Shown in pieces: positions 23,803 through 34,480 of a DNA stretch of 64,000 nt. Under the pieces are notes generated by a model. The model made no database searches and was not told where the DNA came from. It saw only the letters and a program-made list of their open reading frames with translations. A program made the position numbers and the translations under genes. The stretch covers positions 1 through 64,000 of the forward strand of contig JAODUO010001340.1 in assembly GCA_025642075.2 (NCBI GenBank), given 5' to 3'. Origin of the DNA: Ridgeia piscesae (Eukaryota; Annelida; Polychaeta; Sabellida; Siboglinidae). Positions within the stretch are counted from its first letter, which is position 1. Every line of letters starts with the position of its first letter.

Positions 23803-24947
23803 CATAAATACTATACATACCTTTACATAGGACCGGAGTTTGTGTTGGCGGTAAAACTCCGACAATTGACTGCGCAGTTCTTTCTTGCATGGAACCCTTA
23901 GTTGACCATATACGGAGTCGGCATCGATGTTACCAATTCGTATTCTAGACTAGTATGGACTATACAGTTCTTTTTACAAATGTAAATTTTATTTAATATG
24001 TATTACAATATTTGATGGTTTCATTTTGCCAAAATATATACACCATTTGGATTAATTATCGGAATGCAAAACTACATTACCGAGCTAAGATGACGTTGAT
24101 ACACTGTCTGTCAACGTCACGGGTGAACGTCGTTTTTGCGACCATTAAGGTACGTCAAGATGACGTCACGTCATGACGTTGCCTGAGCGTCATCAACCAA
24201 CGTTGCGACGTGACGTTGCCACAACCGTTGTGCAACGTCTTTATCCTTTACATAAATATTATACATGCCTTTACAATGGACAGGAATTTGTGTTGGTGAT
24301 AAAACTTCCGACAATTGACCTCTGCTCTCTTCCGTACGCGTGTAAAACCGTTAGTTGAGTATATGGAGTCGTCATCAATGCTACCGCTCCGTATTCTAGA
24401 CCAGCATGCATCTATACAGTTCCTTTTACAAATGTAGATTTTATTTTGTATGTATTACAATATTTGATGATTTAATATTGCCAAAATATATACACCATTT
24501 GAATTAATTATCAGAATGCAAAACTACATTACCGAGCTGAGATGACGTTGATACAACGTCTGTCAACGTCACGTGTGGACGTAATTTTCCGACCACTAAG
24601 GTACGTCAAGATGTCGTCACGTCATAACGTTGCCTGAGCGTCACCACCCAACATTGCGACGTGACGTTGTCACAACCGTTGTGCAACGTCATTATCCTTT
24701 ACATAAATATTATACATACCTTTACAATTGACAGGAATTTGTGTTGTTAATAAAACTTCCGACAATTGACCTCTGCTCTCTTCCGTACGCGTATGAAACC
24801 GTTAGTTGAGTATATGGAGTCGTCATCAATGCTACCGCTCCGTATTCTAGACCAGTATGCATCTATACAGCTCTTTTTACAAATGTAAATTTTATTTTGT
24901 ATTACAATATTTGATGATTTAATATTGCCAAAATATATACACCATTT
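23803..24947 (+). repeat. ~450-bp tandem units of an AACGTT/GACGTC-rich transposon (left part)
   Basis: CATAAATAxTATACAT recurs at 23803, 24251 and 24702 (periods 448 and 451). Each unit contains CAATTGACTGCG/CTCTGCTCT, AAAATATATACACCATTTG, ATTACCGAGCTGAGATGACG and a dense run of AACGT, GACGTCA and CAACGTC words. The third unit is cut after ACACCATTT at 24947 and resumes at 27577. The right-hand terminus at 27836 reads CCCAGCAAACACATGACG on the minus strand, a typical inverted-repeat end of a nonautonomous DNA transposon. No matching left terminus was found. Confidence 0.75.
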
Positions 24948-25198
24948 CCCAGATAGCATGCAAACCTTACATTAACGTTTGCATTTGGTTAGAACCGTTT
25001 GATTTTGGTTACGTTTATATCCCTAATGTTCCCGAAACGTTAGTTTTCGGTTGTATTTGTATGGTTAGAAAGTAAACGTAGATCTACGTTAAATAAACGA
25101 GCAAAATAACGTAAAAACAACGTTCACATGTAAACGTTAAACCAACTTTTCTGCTAACGTTAAATGAACGTTAAATTAACGTTAGCATGCTGTCTGGG
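24948..25198. mobile_element. MITE, copy 1 (251 bp)
   Basis: Starts CCCAGATAGCATGC and ends GCATGCTGTCTGGG, imperfect terminal inverted repeats. The interior is rich in AACGTTA words and has no coding capacity. Outer flank TT, inner flank TA. About 90% identical to copy 2 at 27327-27576 and in the same orientation. Confidence 0.85.
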
Positions 25199-26930
25199 TA
25201 GGTCACATTATGAAAATATGGTGTGTGCCCGCTATTACAAGCAAATGGATTACTCCGGCATAGTAGTCCTGCTCAAAAGAGTGAATTATTATTATTATTG
25301 TGAATTTCTGGAAGCACTGAATATAGGACTGGTTTGGTAGACATTTTATTTCGGTGTAGCATTGTATCAGAGCTGCGAAATAATGGCATTTGTCAGATGA
25401 CCAGGTGCGTACGCATACAGGGATAATTCGGCCTAGAGGTGTCAACATGAGCGGAAATGAAAGGGTGTCAAGTTACAGATTAGATTGTAGCAGAATTAGG
25501 TATAGGAATTTCATGAATTTTATACGTGACATTTGGAAATGGATGTTAATTAATGTCTCAAATTGTCAATATCGTAGCTTCAAAAATGTAGTGGAAAATC
25601 AAAGAAACATTACAATGACCGCCTATGCTGTGTGAAAATCAGACGTGCTATATGCCCACGGGATCACAGCAATGAAGTCGGCATGCAAATGGCGGGAAAT
25701 TTTCACAGTTTTCTCAGTTGGAATAACGTCTGATTATAGTTACATTTTTATTGAAAATTGAATTTCTAATATGTCATATTTGTTCTCATACTCAAGGTGA
25801 CACTGCACAAAAAGCTGCTGCTCATGACAAGTCAATGATGAAGGATTTTGAACTGTTTATGCAAGTGGATTGGACGATAATAGAGCAGGCGAAAGAAATG
25901 AGGCTACAAACCTTTGGCGCCATCACTTCATGGTCAGTTGCATTTTGTAATTGCTATTTAATGTTGTCCCCCTCCCTCTCCCTCTCCCTCTCCCTCTCCC
26001 CCTCCCTCTCCCTCTCCCTCTCCCTCTCCCTCTCCCTCTCCCTCTCCTCTCCCTCTCCCTCTCCCTCTCCCTCTCCTCTCCCTCTCCCTCTCCCTCTCCC
26101 TCTCCCTCTCCCTCTCCCTCTCCCTCGCCCTCGCCCTCGCCCTCGCCCTCTCCTCTCCTCTCCCTCTCCCTCTCCCTCCCTCCCTCCCCCCCTCCCTCCC
26201 TCCCTGCCCCCCTTCCTCCCTTCCACCTTCCAATCAGTAATTTTGCACACACACAAAATTTAATCAGTAACAAGTCAAAGTCAAAGTCACGTTATATGGC
26301 AGCAAGCATGTCAAAGTATGAAATAAGTAATTATTGTTTATATAGTTCATCCTCGTAGTTTTACTCAGAACTTGGTTAACTCTAAGAAAATTTATTAGAT
26401 ATTTATGATCATTGTTTCAATTCTTGAGCTGCTATTTTGTGGTTATGCTAAGCAGGTATCTTGAATAGTTGTTTCTGTCACATACATAATAATGATCTAT
26501 GCACAATTGTTTTCAAACAGCTCTCATGGTAAATAAACCATTATTTTGCTTTCTTTCAGAGGTTTTTGCTGTGAATTTGTCCACAAAAACAAGCTTTCCC
26601 TGGAGAATGGTCAATGTTGCCTGCCACAATAGGTGCTTACCTTTATTACAATGGTGCATGAACGATTTCCTTAGTTAGATACAACATATTGTTTCTGTAA
26701 TGTGTATCTGATGATACATTTGTTTTATGGCAATTATGTAATTATTAATATGAATGTTCCATATGCAATAAAGATCCATAACATAAGATTCCTTGATAAG
26801 TCTATTTCTGCGTGTACAAACTAAGATACAGTCATTAACAAAATATAAATTTAATTTTTGTGTTTAATTCTGTTGTATTCCAGACTGTCCTTGTATCACA
26901 CTCAGAGTGTGTATAAGCTACAGAGTGTGT
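25199..26930. other. Interior of the MITE-flanked segment, no gene established
   Basis: A modest open stretch, about 25797-25932, has exon-like text (HDKSMMKDFELFMQVDW) bounded by CTCAAG and TGGTCAGT, but no family is recognised. The CCCTCT array follows; the rest is AT-rich. Confidence 0.3.
25968..26222 (+). repeat. (CCCTCT)n microsatellite
   Basis: About 255 bases of CCCTCT hexamers, with CTCTCCTCTC interruptions and a CCCTCG block near 26125-26148, ending in CCCTCC and CCTTCC variants. Confidence 0.97.
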
Positions 26931-26934
26931 ATAT

Positions 26935-27326
26935 ACATAGCTACAGAAGATTGAGAGGAGATCAGATTGAGGTGTTTAAAATATTGAATGGATATGAAAA
27001 TATTGACAGAAATATTTTTTTCACAGTCAAGGAAGAGAGAAGGACTAGAGGACATGGAGTTACATTAGCAAAGAAGCAGTGTAGACTAGATATTAGAAAA
27101 TTTCCATTTTCACAAAGAACAGTAAACGAATGGAACAGATTATCAGCTGATTGTGTAGGTGCTAGTAGTGTTAATGTATTTAAAAATAAAATCGACATAT
27201 GCCTAAGACGGGCGGGGTATACTTAGATAGATAGGTTGGACTCTCGATAAGCCAAATGGCTTCCTAGTCCACCTGCCATCTAGAGTTGAATCTCTAGGTG
27301 GCAATCTTGTTAAATCTTGTTAAATA
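26935..27326 (+). mobile_element. CR1-like LINE, C-terminal end and 3' tail
   Basis: The plus frame within 26858-27226 reads YRRLRGDQIEVFKILNGYEN, FFTVKEERRTRGHG, CRLDIRKFPFSQRTVNEWN and ASSVNVFKNKID. This is the classic C-terminus of jockey/CR1-like elements (YRRLRGD-x-IEVYK, F-NRVV-x-WN-x-LP, SVN-x-FK). The 3' end is a short tandem tail, AATCTTGTTAAATCTTGTTAAATA, directly abutting MITE copy 2. It is intact over this segment but severely 5'-truncated. Confidence 0.85.
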
Positions 27327-27576
27327 CCCAGATAGCATGCAAACGTTACATTAACGTTTGCATTTGGTTAGATCCGTTTGATTTTGGTTACGGTTATATC
27401 TCTAACGTTCCCGAAACATTAGTTTTCGGTTGTTTTTGTTTGGTTAGAAAGTATGCGTAGATCTATGTTAAATAAACGAGCAAAATAACGCAAAAAAAAC
27501 GTTCACATGTTAACGTTAAACCAAGTTTCTGCTAACGTTAAATGAACGTTAGATTAACGTTATCATGCTGTCTGGG
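27327..27576. mobile_element. MITE, copy 2 (250 bp)
   Basis: CCCAGATAGCATGC to CATGCTGTCTGGG, same family and orientation as 24948-25198. Inner flank TA (27325-27326), outer flank TT (27577-27578). Confidence 0.85.
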
Positions 27577-27836
27577 TTGGATTAATTATCATAATTCAAA
27601 CCTATATTACCGAGCTGAGATGACGTTGATACAACGTCTGTCAACGTCACGGTTATGTGACGTCATTTTGCGACCATTAAGGTATATCAAGATGACGTCA
27701 CGTCATAACGTTGCTTAAGCGTCATCACCCAACATTGCGACGTGACGTTGTCACAACCGTTGTGCAACGTCATTGGTGACATTACCAAATCGTGACCAAA
27801 AGGCAACGTTGCCTGGACGTCATGTGTTTGCTGGGC
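27577..27836 (+). repeat. Right part of the interrupted ~450-bp tandem element, with its terminus
   Basis: It resumes with TTGGATTAATTATC, the text that follows ACACCATT in the uninterrupted unit at 24045. It then continues through ATTACCGAGCTGAGATGACG to the terminal CGTCATGTGTTTGCTGGG. Confidence 0.8.
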
Positions 27837-28248
27837 TCTCATCACAATCTCGGTTTCCCTCAACTCCTTTTCCTTCCACTTTCTGGGCATCTGCTCTCTG
27901 CCAATTTGTTGTCTTCCGTTCTCTCCACATGAACGGCCCATTTCAACCTACCGTATTGTCCCTAATAGACGCGCACTACCTAATAGACGTCCACCCCATT
28001 TTTTAGATGTGAAACAATAAATAAACATGTATTTGAGTGACACCAAAATGCAACAGAATAGACTGTACACTTATTAGCACAGATGGCGGCGAAATTAATG
28101 CTATTCGTAAATAACAATTGTGGGAAGGGCAACCGAACCGTTACTAGTGATACTTTCGTAAGTAAATATATGGTAAATGTAAATGCTTACCACAAAGAGG
28201 GCTTTTATTTTATATGTTGTGGTACTATCAGAGAGAGGCCACCATGTG

Positions 28249-29013
28249 CAGTGTTGCCAACTCCGCGGTTTTACCGCGGAATTGGGCTAGTTTTAGAGCT
28301 GTTCCGCGGGGGAAAATTAGCCGTAGCGGGTTGCGTTTTTGTTGGTTTCTTTTTAAGTATATGCCGTTATTTTTGGCTTAGTTTCAAAAGTGGTGGCGTC
28401 ATGTGTTACATTAAGAGCCGTCATATTCTTCGTCATGTAATAAATACTGTAAACTCCCAATGCAAACCCGCCTAATGTTTTTTAATACAGACATTGCCTA
28501 CTCCAGCCTGGCCACCAAGTTGTCCACAAATAAGGGTAATAATCATTCTCTCGCGCCAGGGTGACATTATGTCAATACCAACTCTTCTGTTTGTTGCGCT
28601 ACGTGTAGTAACGTAGTGCAACGAGCAGCAGATGCTTGCGAGGATGGGCGTAGTCCAAACTTAGATGCTGCTTAGGTTCAGCCAGCCAGCAGGTATAGGT
28701 TTTTGTTATAGTCTAGTAGTCCAGGCATGAAGCCTGGGAAGTTGTGATGATGGATAAGAGTGTTGCTATAGATAGCTATATAGCTCGCATTGTCTTGATA
28801 ATAGTATACATCATTAACTATACGCAATTGATGCTGGATGTGCATGCACATCACGGCGATTTAGGTGCGAATGGTAAAACGGAAAAGCAACGCAGAAATG
28901 CCGCTCCGTTTATAACATCCACACTCTTTTCGATGCTGGTGGTGTGTCATCGATGAAGGTGGACACATTCGTGAATATGTCAGAGTTGAAATTACGTGTT
29001 GTCCTTATAGGGC

Positions 29014-29085
<72 letters not shown>

Positions 29086-29125
29086 TGCGTGCGCGCGTGC
29101 GTGCGTGCGTGCGGTGCGTGCTGTG

Positions 29126-29165
<40 letters not shown>

Positions 29166-29506
29166 TGTGATTACGTAGAGGGCCATATGTGTGGAGAATT
29201 CTGTGACGTTACGAAGTACACCATAAATATAATGGCTATTAATTTTTAAACAGGCAATTGTATACAGTTCACCGTAGAACAGTAGGTGGCGCTCAACTGC
29301 AAGAAATTATGGACTCATCCACTTACCATTAGATAAAGACTTTGTGCGTGATGTAATGTAATGTAAATGCATTTCCCTCTTTATTGGTGGAGCGTGTCGT
29401 TAGCAAATTTTTTAAATGTACCATTTTTTTATTATTTGTGGGGATATTTTGGGCTAGTTTTGGAGGGCCATTGAGCTTGAAATTGTTTTTTGACTTGGCA
29501 ACACTG
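28249..29506. mobile_element. hAT-like nonautonomous transposon nested in the TA-flanked element
   Basis: Ends are CAGTGTTGCCAA and TTGGCAACACTG (12-bp perfect inverted repeats). Flanks are ACCATGTG (28241-28248) and ATCATGTG (29507-29514), an 8-bp duplication with one mismatch. The 8-bp duplication and CAGTG/CACTG ends are hAT hallmarks. The interior has GGGCTAGTTTT near both ends, a CCGCGGTTTTACCGCGG palindrome at about 28263-28279 and a GT/GCGT microsatellite. No transposase was seen. Confidence 0.85.
29017..29167. repeat. (GT)n then (GCGT)n microsatellite
   Basis: GT run about 29017-29083, then GCGT-rich to 29167; it lies inside the hAT-like element. Confidence 0.95.
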
Positions 29507-30364
29507 ATCATGTGCATCAAACAAATGGCAGATTTGTTTACGTTGGATTAAACGTCGACTGTTCGCGTAAATACGGTGCCGCTTGTGTATTGTATTGCAT
29601 CAATCAAGACACACAATTATAACAAATTGTGCAAACGAATTTTAGTAGAATCAAAGTTGAGATTGTCATCCGGCGAATCGCCCGCGGGCGCGCAGTGCGA
29701 CTGGCATCAACCAACTTCGATAACAAGAATAAGTCAGAGTAATTGTCATATAAATTCATGTTCAAATATATATCTGTATTTCAATTAATAAGCTTTGCTT
29801 CTGTCGATATATCAGACAGTTGACAATTTGAATAATTGCGTCTGTTATTGACTCATGGTTCCATACAGTTCTAGTCAGGACCACGTACATCGTTATCGAC
29901 ATCGATGATCAATATACGTGTGTCGACACTGACTTGCCGTTTCTGATGCACATGGTCAATGCAGCTTTTACTTGCAGTAAATCCACTCTATGTTCACATT
30001 ATTACATTTATTAAACATTATTAAAGCAACTTGAAAAACACGCAGATTGTTACTGATTGAATCGAAAGCATTACGCAGTAAAATGTTGATCTAAAAAGAT
30101 CAAATTTTTACTGCGGGTCATTCACTTGGAGGCACTGTACATGTGCGTACTTCAGTGGCGCCACGTTGCGGATTAGGTGACCACATTCGTCGCACTTTTG
30201 AGAAATGAATAGACGCGCACCCAAGCTTTCCCACTCGCGCACTGCGCGTCTATTAGGGACTATACGGTATTATGCTAATATCAAAGTACAAGAAATTAGT
30301 CCTTTTCCTGGACCTTTGATGGCCAACATAGTGTATTTGCTGTTTACAAGAGACCGGTGATTAA

Positions 30365-31681
30365 AGCTGCTCCCTCCACTCATTCGCGTAAAAATCGTTT
30401 GCTCCTAGCGATTTTAGTAATTTCACAAACAGCGGAGGTATCAAATACTCCCTAATGATTGCTTCGTTGGTTTATGCATACATGTTACTTATTTTTTTCT
30501 GAAATTAATAAAATAAATAGGAACTATTTCGATTTTCGTTTCGATAGAACCCGGTCGAAACTCTGTACGAAACCTAACTATGGAAATGGAGATTTGAGCG
30601 GAACACGCTTTAGTCTTCACGCGCACGAGACTTGGGGGGCGAGATTGACCTTTATCCTATCGAGTTGTTTACGTTTAGGAACAGCGAGTTTAGGCACAAA
30701 CATGATTTTTATATGCCACCAACACGGCAAATTAAGCAGACAAAGACAGCATCGACGCATGATTGGGAAAGAATATGGAACTAAGCAGTGAATAGGGCCT
30801 GCAAGTGGGTCACGATACATGGCGTGACTCCGCGCGACTGGAGCTTACTGGGGACTAAGCGAGACTAATTGGGGACTGGACAAGAATAATATTCTAACGA
30901 TGGATGACAGTTAATTGTAGCTTCTGACTAATGAATACTAGGAAAATCAGTTCCTAAGTATCTTGTGTTATACGTTTCTTATCTTAAATGTCCGATTTAA
31001 TACTGAGTTTACCACACTATCATAGACACATAGCGATTTACGTAGTGCAGATAATCGACACGATGCTAGGCTGTATGTGTCTTTTACGGGATTTGTGTTT
31101 TATATTGCTGTACGTTGTGGTTTCGATAAGCACTTATATCTGACAAGTTGTCTGAATGCACATAATCATAACACATGTATACGTTTGGCCCAAACAGGTT
31201 GTACTGCGCGAAAACTGGCACTCTTCATTATTAGTAAAGATCGCCAAACACAAGTACTTGCCGCTATTGCCATGGCAACCACCATAATAATCGATTAAAA
31301 TTCATGATTTCCGTGAACATTGTCACCGGCAAAATGTTCCACTGCTTCTGCTTGTAATAATCCTTCGGAAAAGATAACTGAAATACGCTATTTCGGGACA
31401 GTTTGATTATTACGACCAAAATAAAACAGAGTTCTATATGTTAACATGGAGTATATGGACCTCCTGCCCCCAACTGCTCCCAGCCTCGTTTTCGCGCGCG
31501 AGACTTGCACGCCCTATAGCATGACTTCGGAACAGTGAGAGTCACAGTGCCCTGGCTTTGCAAGCTACGGACACCGTGCCCGTGGGCCGGCGAACTGTCA
31601 CTGACTACAGTCAACATGCAGCGTTCGCACAGATGTTCTTCCAGATAGGTTAGTAATTACGAATTGCTCAGCTATAATCAC

Positions 31682-31748
<67 letters not shown>

Positions 31749-33063
31749 GGCGTCATTGATATTCCTGTTGTTTTTATTAATTTTTTATTGTTTACGATCA
31801 ACCTTAGCGCTTATTCAGCCAATACCATGGTACGACAAAATACCAAGGTATGGCTATGCTACAAGTATGACTACGCCAAGCATAGACTATGGCCTATACT
31901 TAGATGACTACGACATGTCAGTGATTGATTATAATACTGTAACTATGTAATGTTTATGTCACATATGGTATGTAGCAGGTTAATATTCTAAGGCTAAGAT
32001 TAACTAGGCTTAATTAGCCTAATAGTAGCTATAGGTATATAATGTAAATGCATTATAAGTGATCCGTAACAGTTGTACTTAGGCCTTCGTTATACTTATT
32101 CATAATGACAATATTATAATATTATAGTTATACTAATAATTTAATATATTAAGCAATGATGATAATGTGATCGTTCATAACATTGCAATTTTTCAAGTAC
32201 ATTAAAATTCAAATGTGTCACATTTTCAGAACTTGAGGTATCATCACCCTAGGGCATGCGGAAAAGCTCATCACCTCAGGTAAATGAGTGTTGTAATATA
32301 CATTAATTTACTCTCTCAACAAACCTTTTATAAAAATTGTACAGATGTATGTCATTTGTGAATCCAAGGGGCCTGGGGCCCTGTGGATGTGCCTCCTACA
32401 TTGTAGGAATTTGGTATGCCTGCAAACTTTTTATAATAGGTCAATGCTAATGTGCCTCAATATTGTTTGAAATATGACCCAGTTTAAGTGATAATAATAA
32501 GTTGTGGCATTTTCCGATATCACCACTCCAGATGAGACAGTGGAAGCTGAAGCTATGCGGTATCAATAACAATGTAGACTACACAATTTGGTTCAAAGGC
32601 CAGTAGAGGTTTTTGTGCCCTCAACACGATTTCTGAATCTGACCCTCTATGTGATATTTTATTTGTCTCTATTAATGGATGGGTGTACTTGTTAAATTGT
32701 ATATAAGTAAAGACATCATAAAGTAAAAACTTTTTACCAAAACTATTTCATGAAATTGACTAAAAAATAATGGCAAGCACAATATAAGTATAACTACAGG
32801 TACAATCACGGCACTTGATATAATGTATTTATTTCATCAGATAACAAGCAAAGCAGCAATAAAAAATTGAAAACATCGGCAGCTGCTGATTGTTTCGCCA
32901 GTTATACCCGGTGTAACGGCGATTCTTTTTTTACGATAAAAAATGACAAGTACGCATTAAAAAAATTAACTGACTGTGCATACTAGTTAAACTATTAACA
33001 CATTACACATCTGGTCATAAAAGAACCGGTTTGGCGATTAGCAAACGAGTGGAGGGAGCAGCT
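30365..33063. mobile_element. TTAA-flanked DNA transposon (Kolobok or piggyBac type), nonautonomous
   Basis: Left end AGCTGCTCCCTCCACTC is preceded by TTAA (30361-30364); right end GAGTGGAGGGAGCAGCT is followed by TTAA (33064-33067). These are perfect 17-bp inverted repeats plus a TTAA duplication. Homology continues inward (GTTTGCT...AGCG) with a ~14-base insertion on the left. The 2.7-kb interior is AT-rich with a TA microsatellite at 31685-31745. No transposase or other gene was recognised, although 31760-31950 has a small open frame. The right end abuts LINE coding sequence. Confidence 0.85.
31685..31745. repeat. (TA)n microsatellite
   Basis: Pure TA run of about 60 bases. Confidence 0.97.
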
Positions 33064-33067
33064 TTAA

Positions 33068-33400
33068 CTTAATCAGTCAAAGGGATAAATATTTACGAAA
33101 AATTAGAAGGTCAAAAGATCAATCGGACTACAAATTGTTTGCTTATCATAGAAATCAAGTCAAATATAAAAAAGAAAAAGCTAAATCTCAGTATTATGTA
33201 CATGCTGTAAATGAAAATCAAAACCGTCCAAAAAACTATGGCAAATTCTGAAAGAGATTGGTGCATCATCAAAAGGTAAAACAACACCAAAAAGTATTAG
33301 TCTGAACATTGAAAATAAATTATGTTTTGATAAACAGAAGGTAGCAGAATATTTTAATGATTATTTTACTTCTATTGCTTCATCACTTGTCGAGAAGTTT
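33068..33400 (+). pseudogene. CR1-like LINE, linker before reverse transcriptase (5' portion)
   Basis: Reads RRSKDQSDYKLFAYHRNQVK, KAKSQYYVHAVNENQNRPK and QKVAEYFNDYFTSIASSLVE, the region between endonuclease and RT in CR1-like ORF2 (pattern: K-x-x-Y...W-x-x-L-KE-IG...ANEFNDFF-x-SI). One small frameshift is present near 33235. It is cut at 33400 by a Gypsy element and resumes in the same orientation at about 37650. Confidence 0.75.
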
Positions 33401-33989
33401 CCGATGGTATTTGGCAGCTGTCGGAGAGGACGGATCGGAAGACAAGAAGAAGGTTGCCATCTTGTTGACAGTTGCTGTGTTTCGTACATTCACGTACGAA
33501 CCTGCCAAAGCGGCAGTAGGTAATCAACCAGCCGTCCCGGCGGAAACAGCAGAACAATTTAATACAGTCGTGAGAAAGTTCACCGAGTTCTGCGTGCCGC
33601 GAAAAAACGTCATTTACGAGCGATACGTGTTTCACACCCGAGTACAAGGTGAAGGTGAGACGATAGATAGTTTTACCACGGACTTAAGGCTGAAGTCACA
33701 GTCATGTGAATTTGGGTCGCTGCAAGATAGCTTGATACGTGATAGAGTGGTAGTGGGCATCAGAGACTCCAAAATAAAGGAAAGGTTACTCAGAGACTCA
33801 GAGCTAACGTTAGAGCGGGCAATAGACATTTCCAAAGCAAACGAAGCCGCGCAAGCGCAAATGAAAGTGTTAACTGGCGCAGAAAACAGTGCAAGTGTGA
33901 ACAGGATTCGAAAACTGAAAAAAAATGAAACTAAGAAAAAAACAAGTCCCTGTAGTGGAACAAGCAACAAGAAACGCCCTGACACCTAA
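33401..33989 (+). pseudogene. Gypsy gag (capsid), N-terminally truncated
   Basis: Open text includes AAVGEDGSEDKKKVAILL, FCVPRKNVIYERYVFHTRVQ and GETIDSFTTDLR, then CEFG and IRDRVVVGIRDSKIKERLL, which is the capsid region of Gypsy/Mag-like gag. The N-terminal part expected before it is absent. The frame runs off at 33989, and the next domain lies in another frame from about 33940, a frameshift placed before the zinc knuckle and so more likely decay than programmed shifting. Confidence 0.85.
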
Positions 33990-34470
33990 AAAGAAACAAC
34001 GTAAACGTTGCGGGACAGCCCACAAGTTCCGAGAGTGTCCGGCATGGGGCGCCACTTGTGACAAATGTGGCGGCAGAAATCACTATGCCTCAAAGTGTTT
34101 GACGCGAAGAGTGCAAGTTGTCGGTGTAGACAATGACAGCACTGGCGACGAAGGAGGTTTCTTTGTGTCAGCTATACACAACAACACACAACAGTGTGAA
34201 TGGATCGCCTTGTTGACAGTATGTGACAGTCTTGTGCCGTTGAAAGTAGATAGCGGTGCCCAGGTGAATATACTGAGTCTGAGCGATTATGAGGGGTTTG
34301 CCAGTAAACCAAAACTACTGACAGAGCGACGTCCCAAGCTGAAAACGTACAATGAAGAAAACATCGAAACTCTTGGAATATGCATAGCTACAGTCAACCA
34401 CATGGGAAAGAAACATAGTTGTAGTTGTTTCCAAAGGAAGACAGTCACTCATCGGTGCCAGCGACAGTGA
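33925..34470 (+). pseudogene. Gypsy nucleocapsid zinc knuckle and aspartic protease
   Basis: CGTAHKFRECPAWG is followed by CDKCGGRNHYASKC, a CCHC knuckle (C-x2-C-x4-H-x4-C). Next comes the protease signature LKVDSGAQVNIL (DSGA catalytic loop). The frame breaks at about 34410, where the protease C-terminal text (SLIGASDSERLGL) continues in the frame of the downstream RT. Confidence 0.88.
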
Positions 34471-34480
34471 GCGACTGGGC

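Larger units (their letters stand above)
27951..30267. mobile_element. TA-flanked DNA transposon, probably Tc1/mariner-pogo-like (nonautonomous)
   Basis: Left end CCGTATTGTCCCTAATAGAC (continuing GCGCA) and the reverse complement of the right end CCGTATAGTCCCTAATAGAC (GCGCA) match at 24 of 25 bases. Both are flanked by TA (27949-27950, 30268-30269). TIRs of the CCGTATT...GACGCGC type with TA duplication are typical of pogo-like elements. About half of its length is the nested element at 28249-29506. The remaining ~1.05 kb has only a short frame from 28083, with no transposase motif recognised. Confidence 0.75.

Noticed and set aside
28083..28475. 130-codon frame as a transposase
   Set aside because: It crosses the left end of the nested hAT-like element and has no recognisable DDE or DNA-binding motif.
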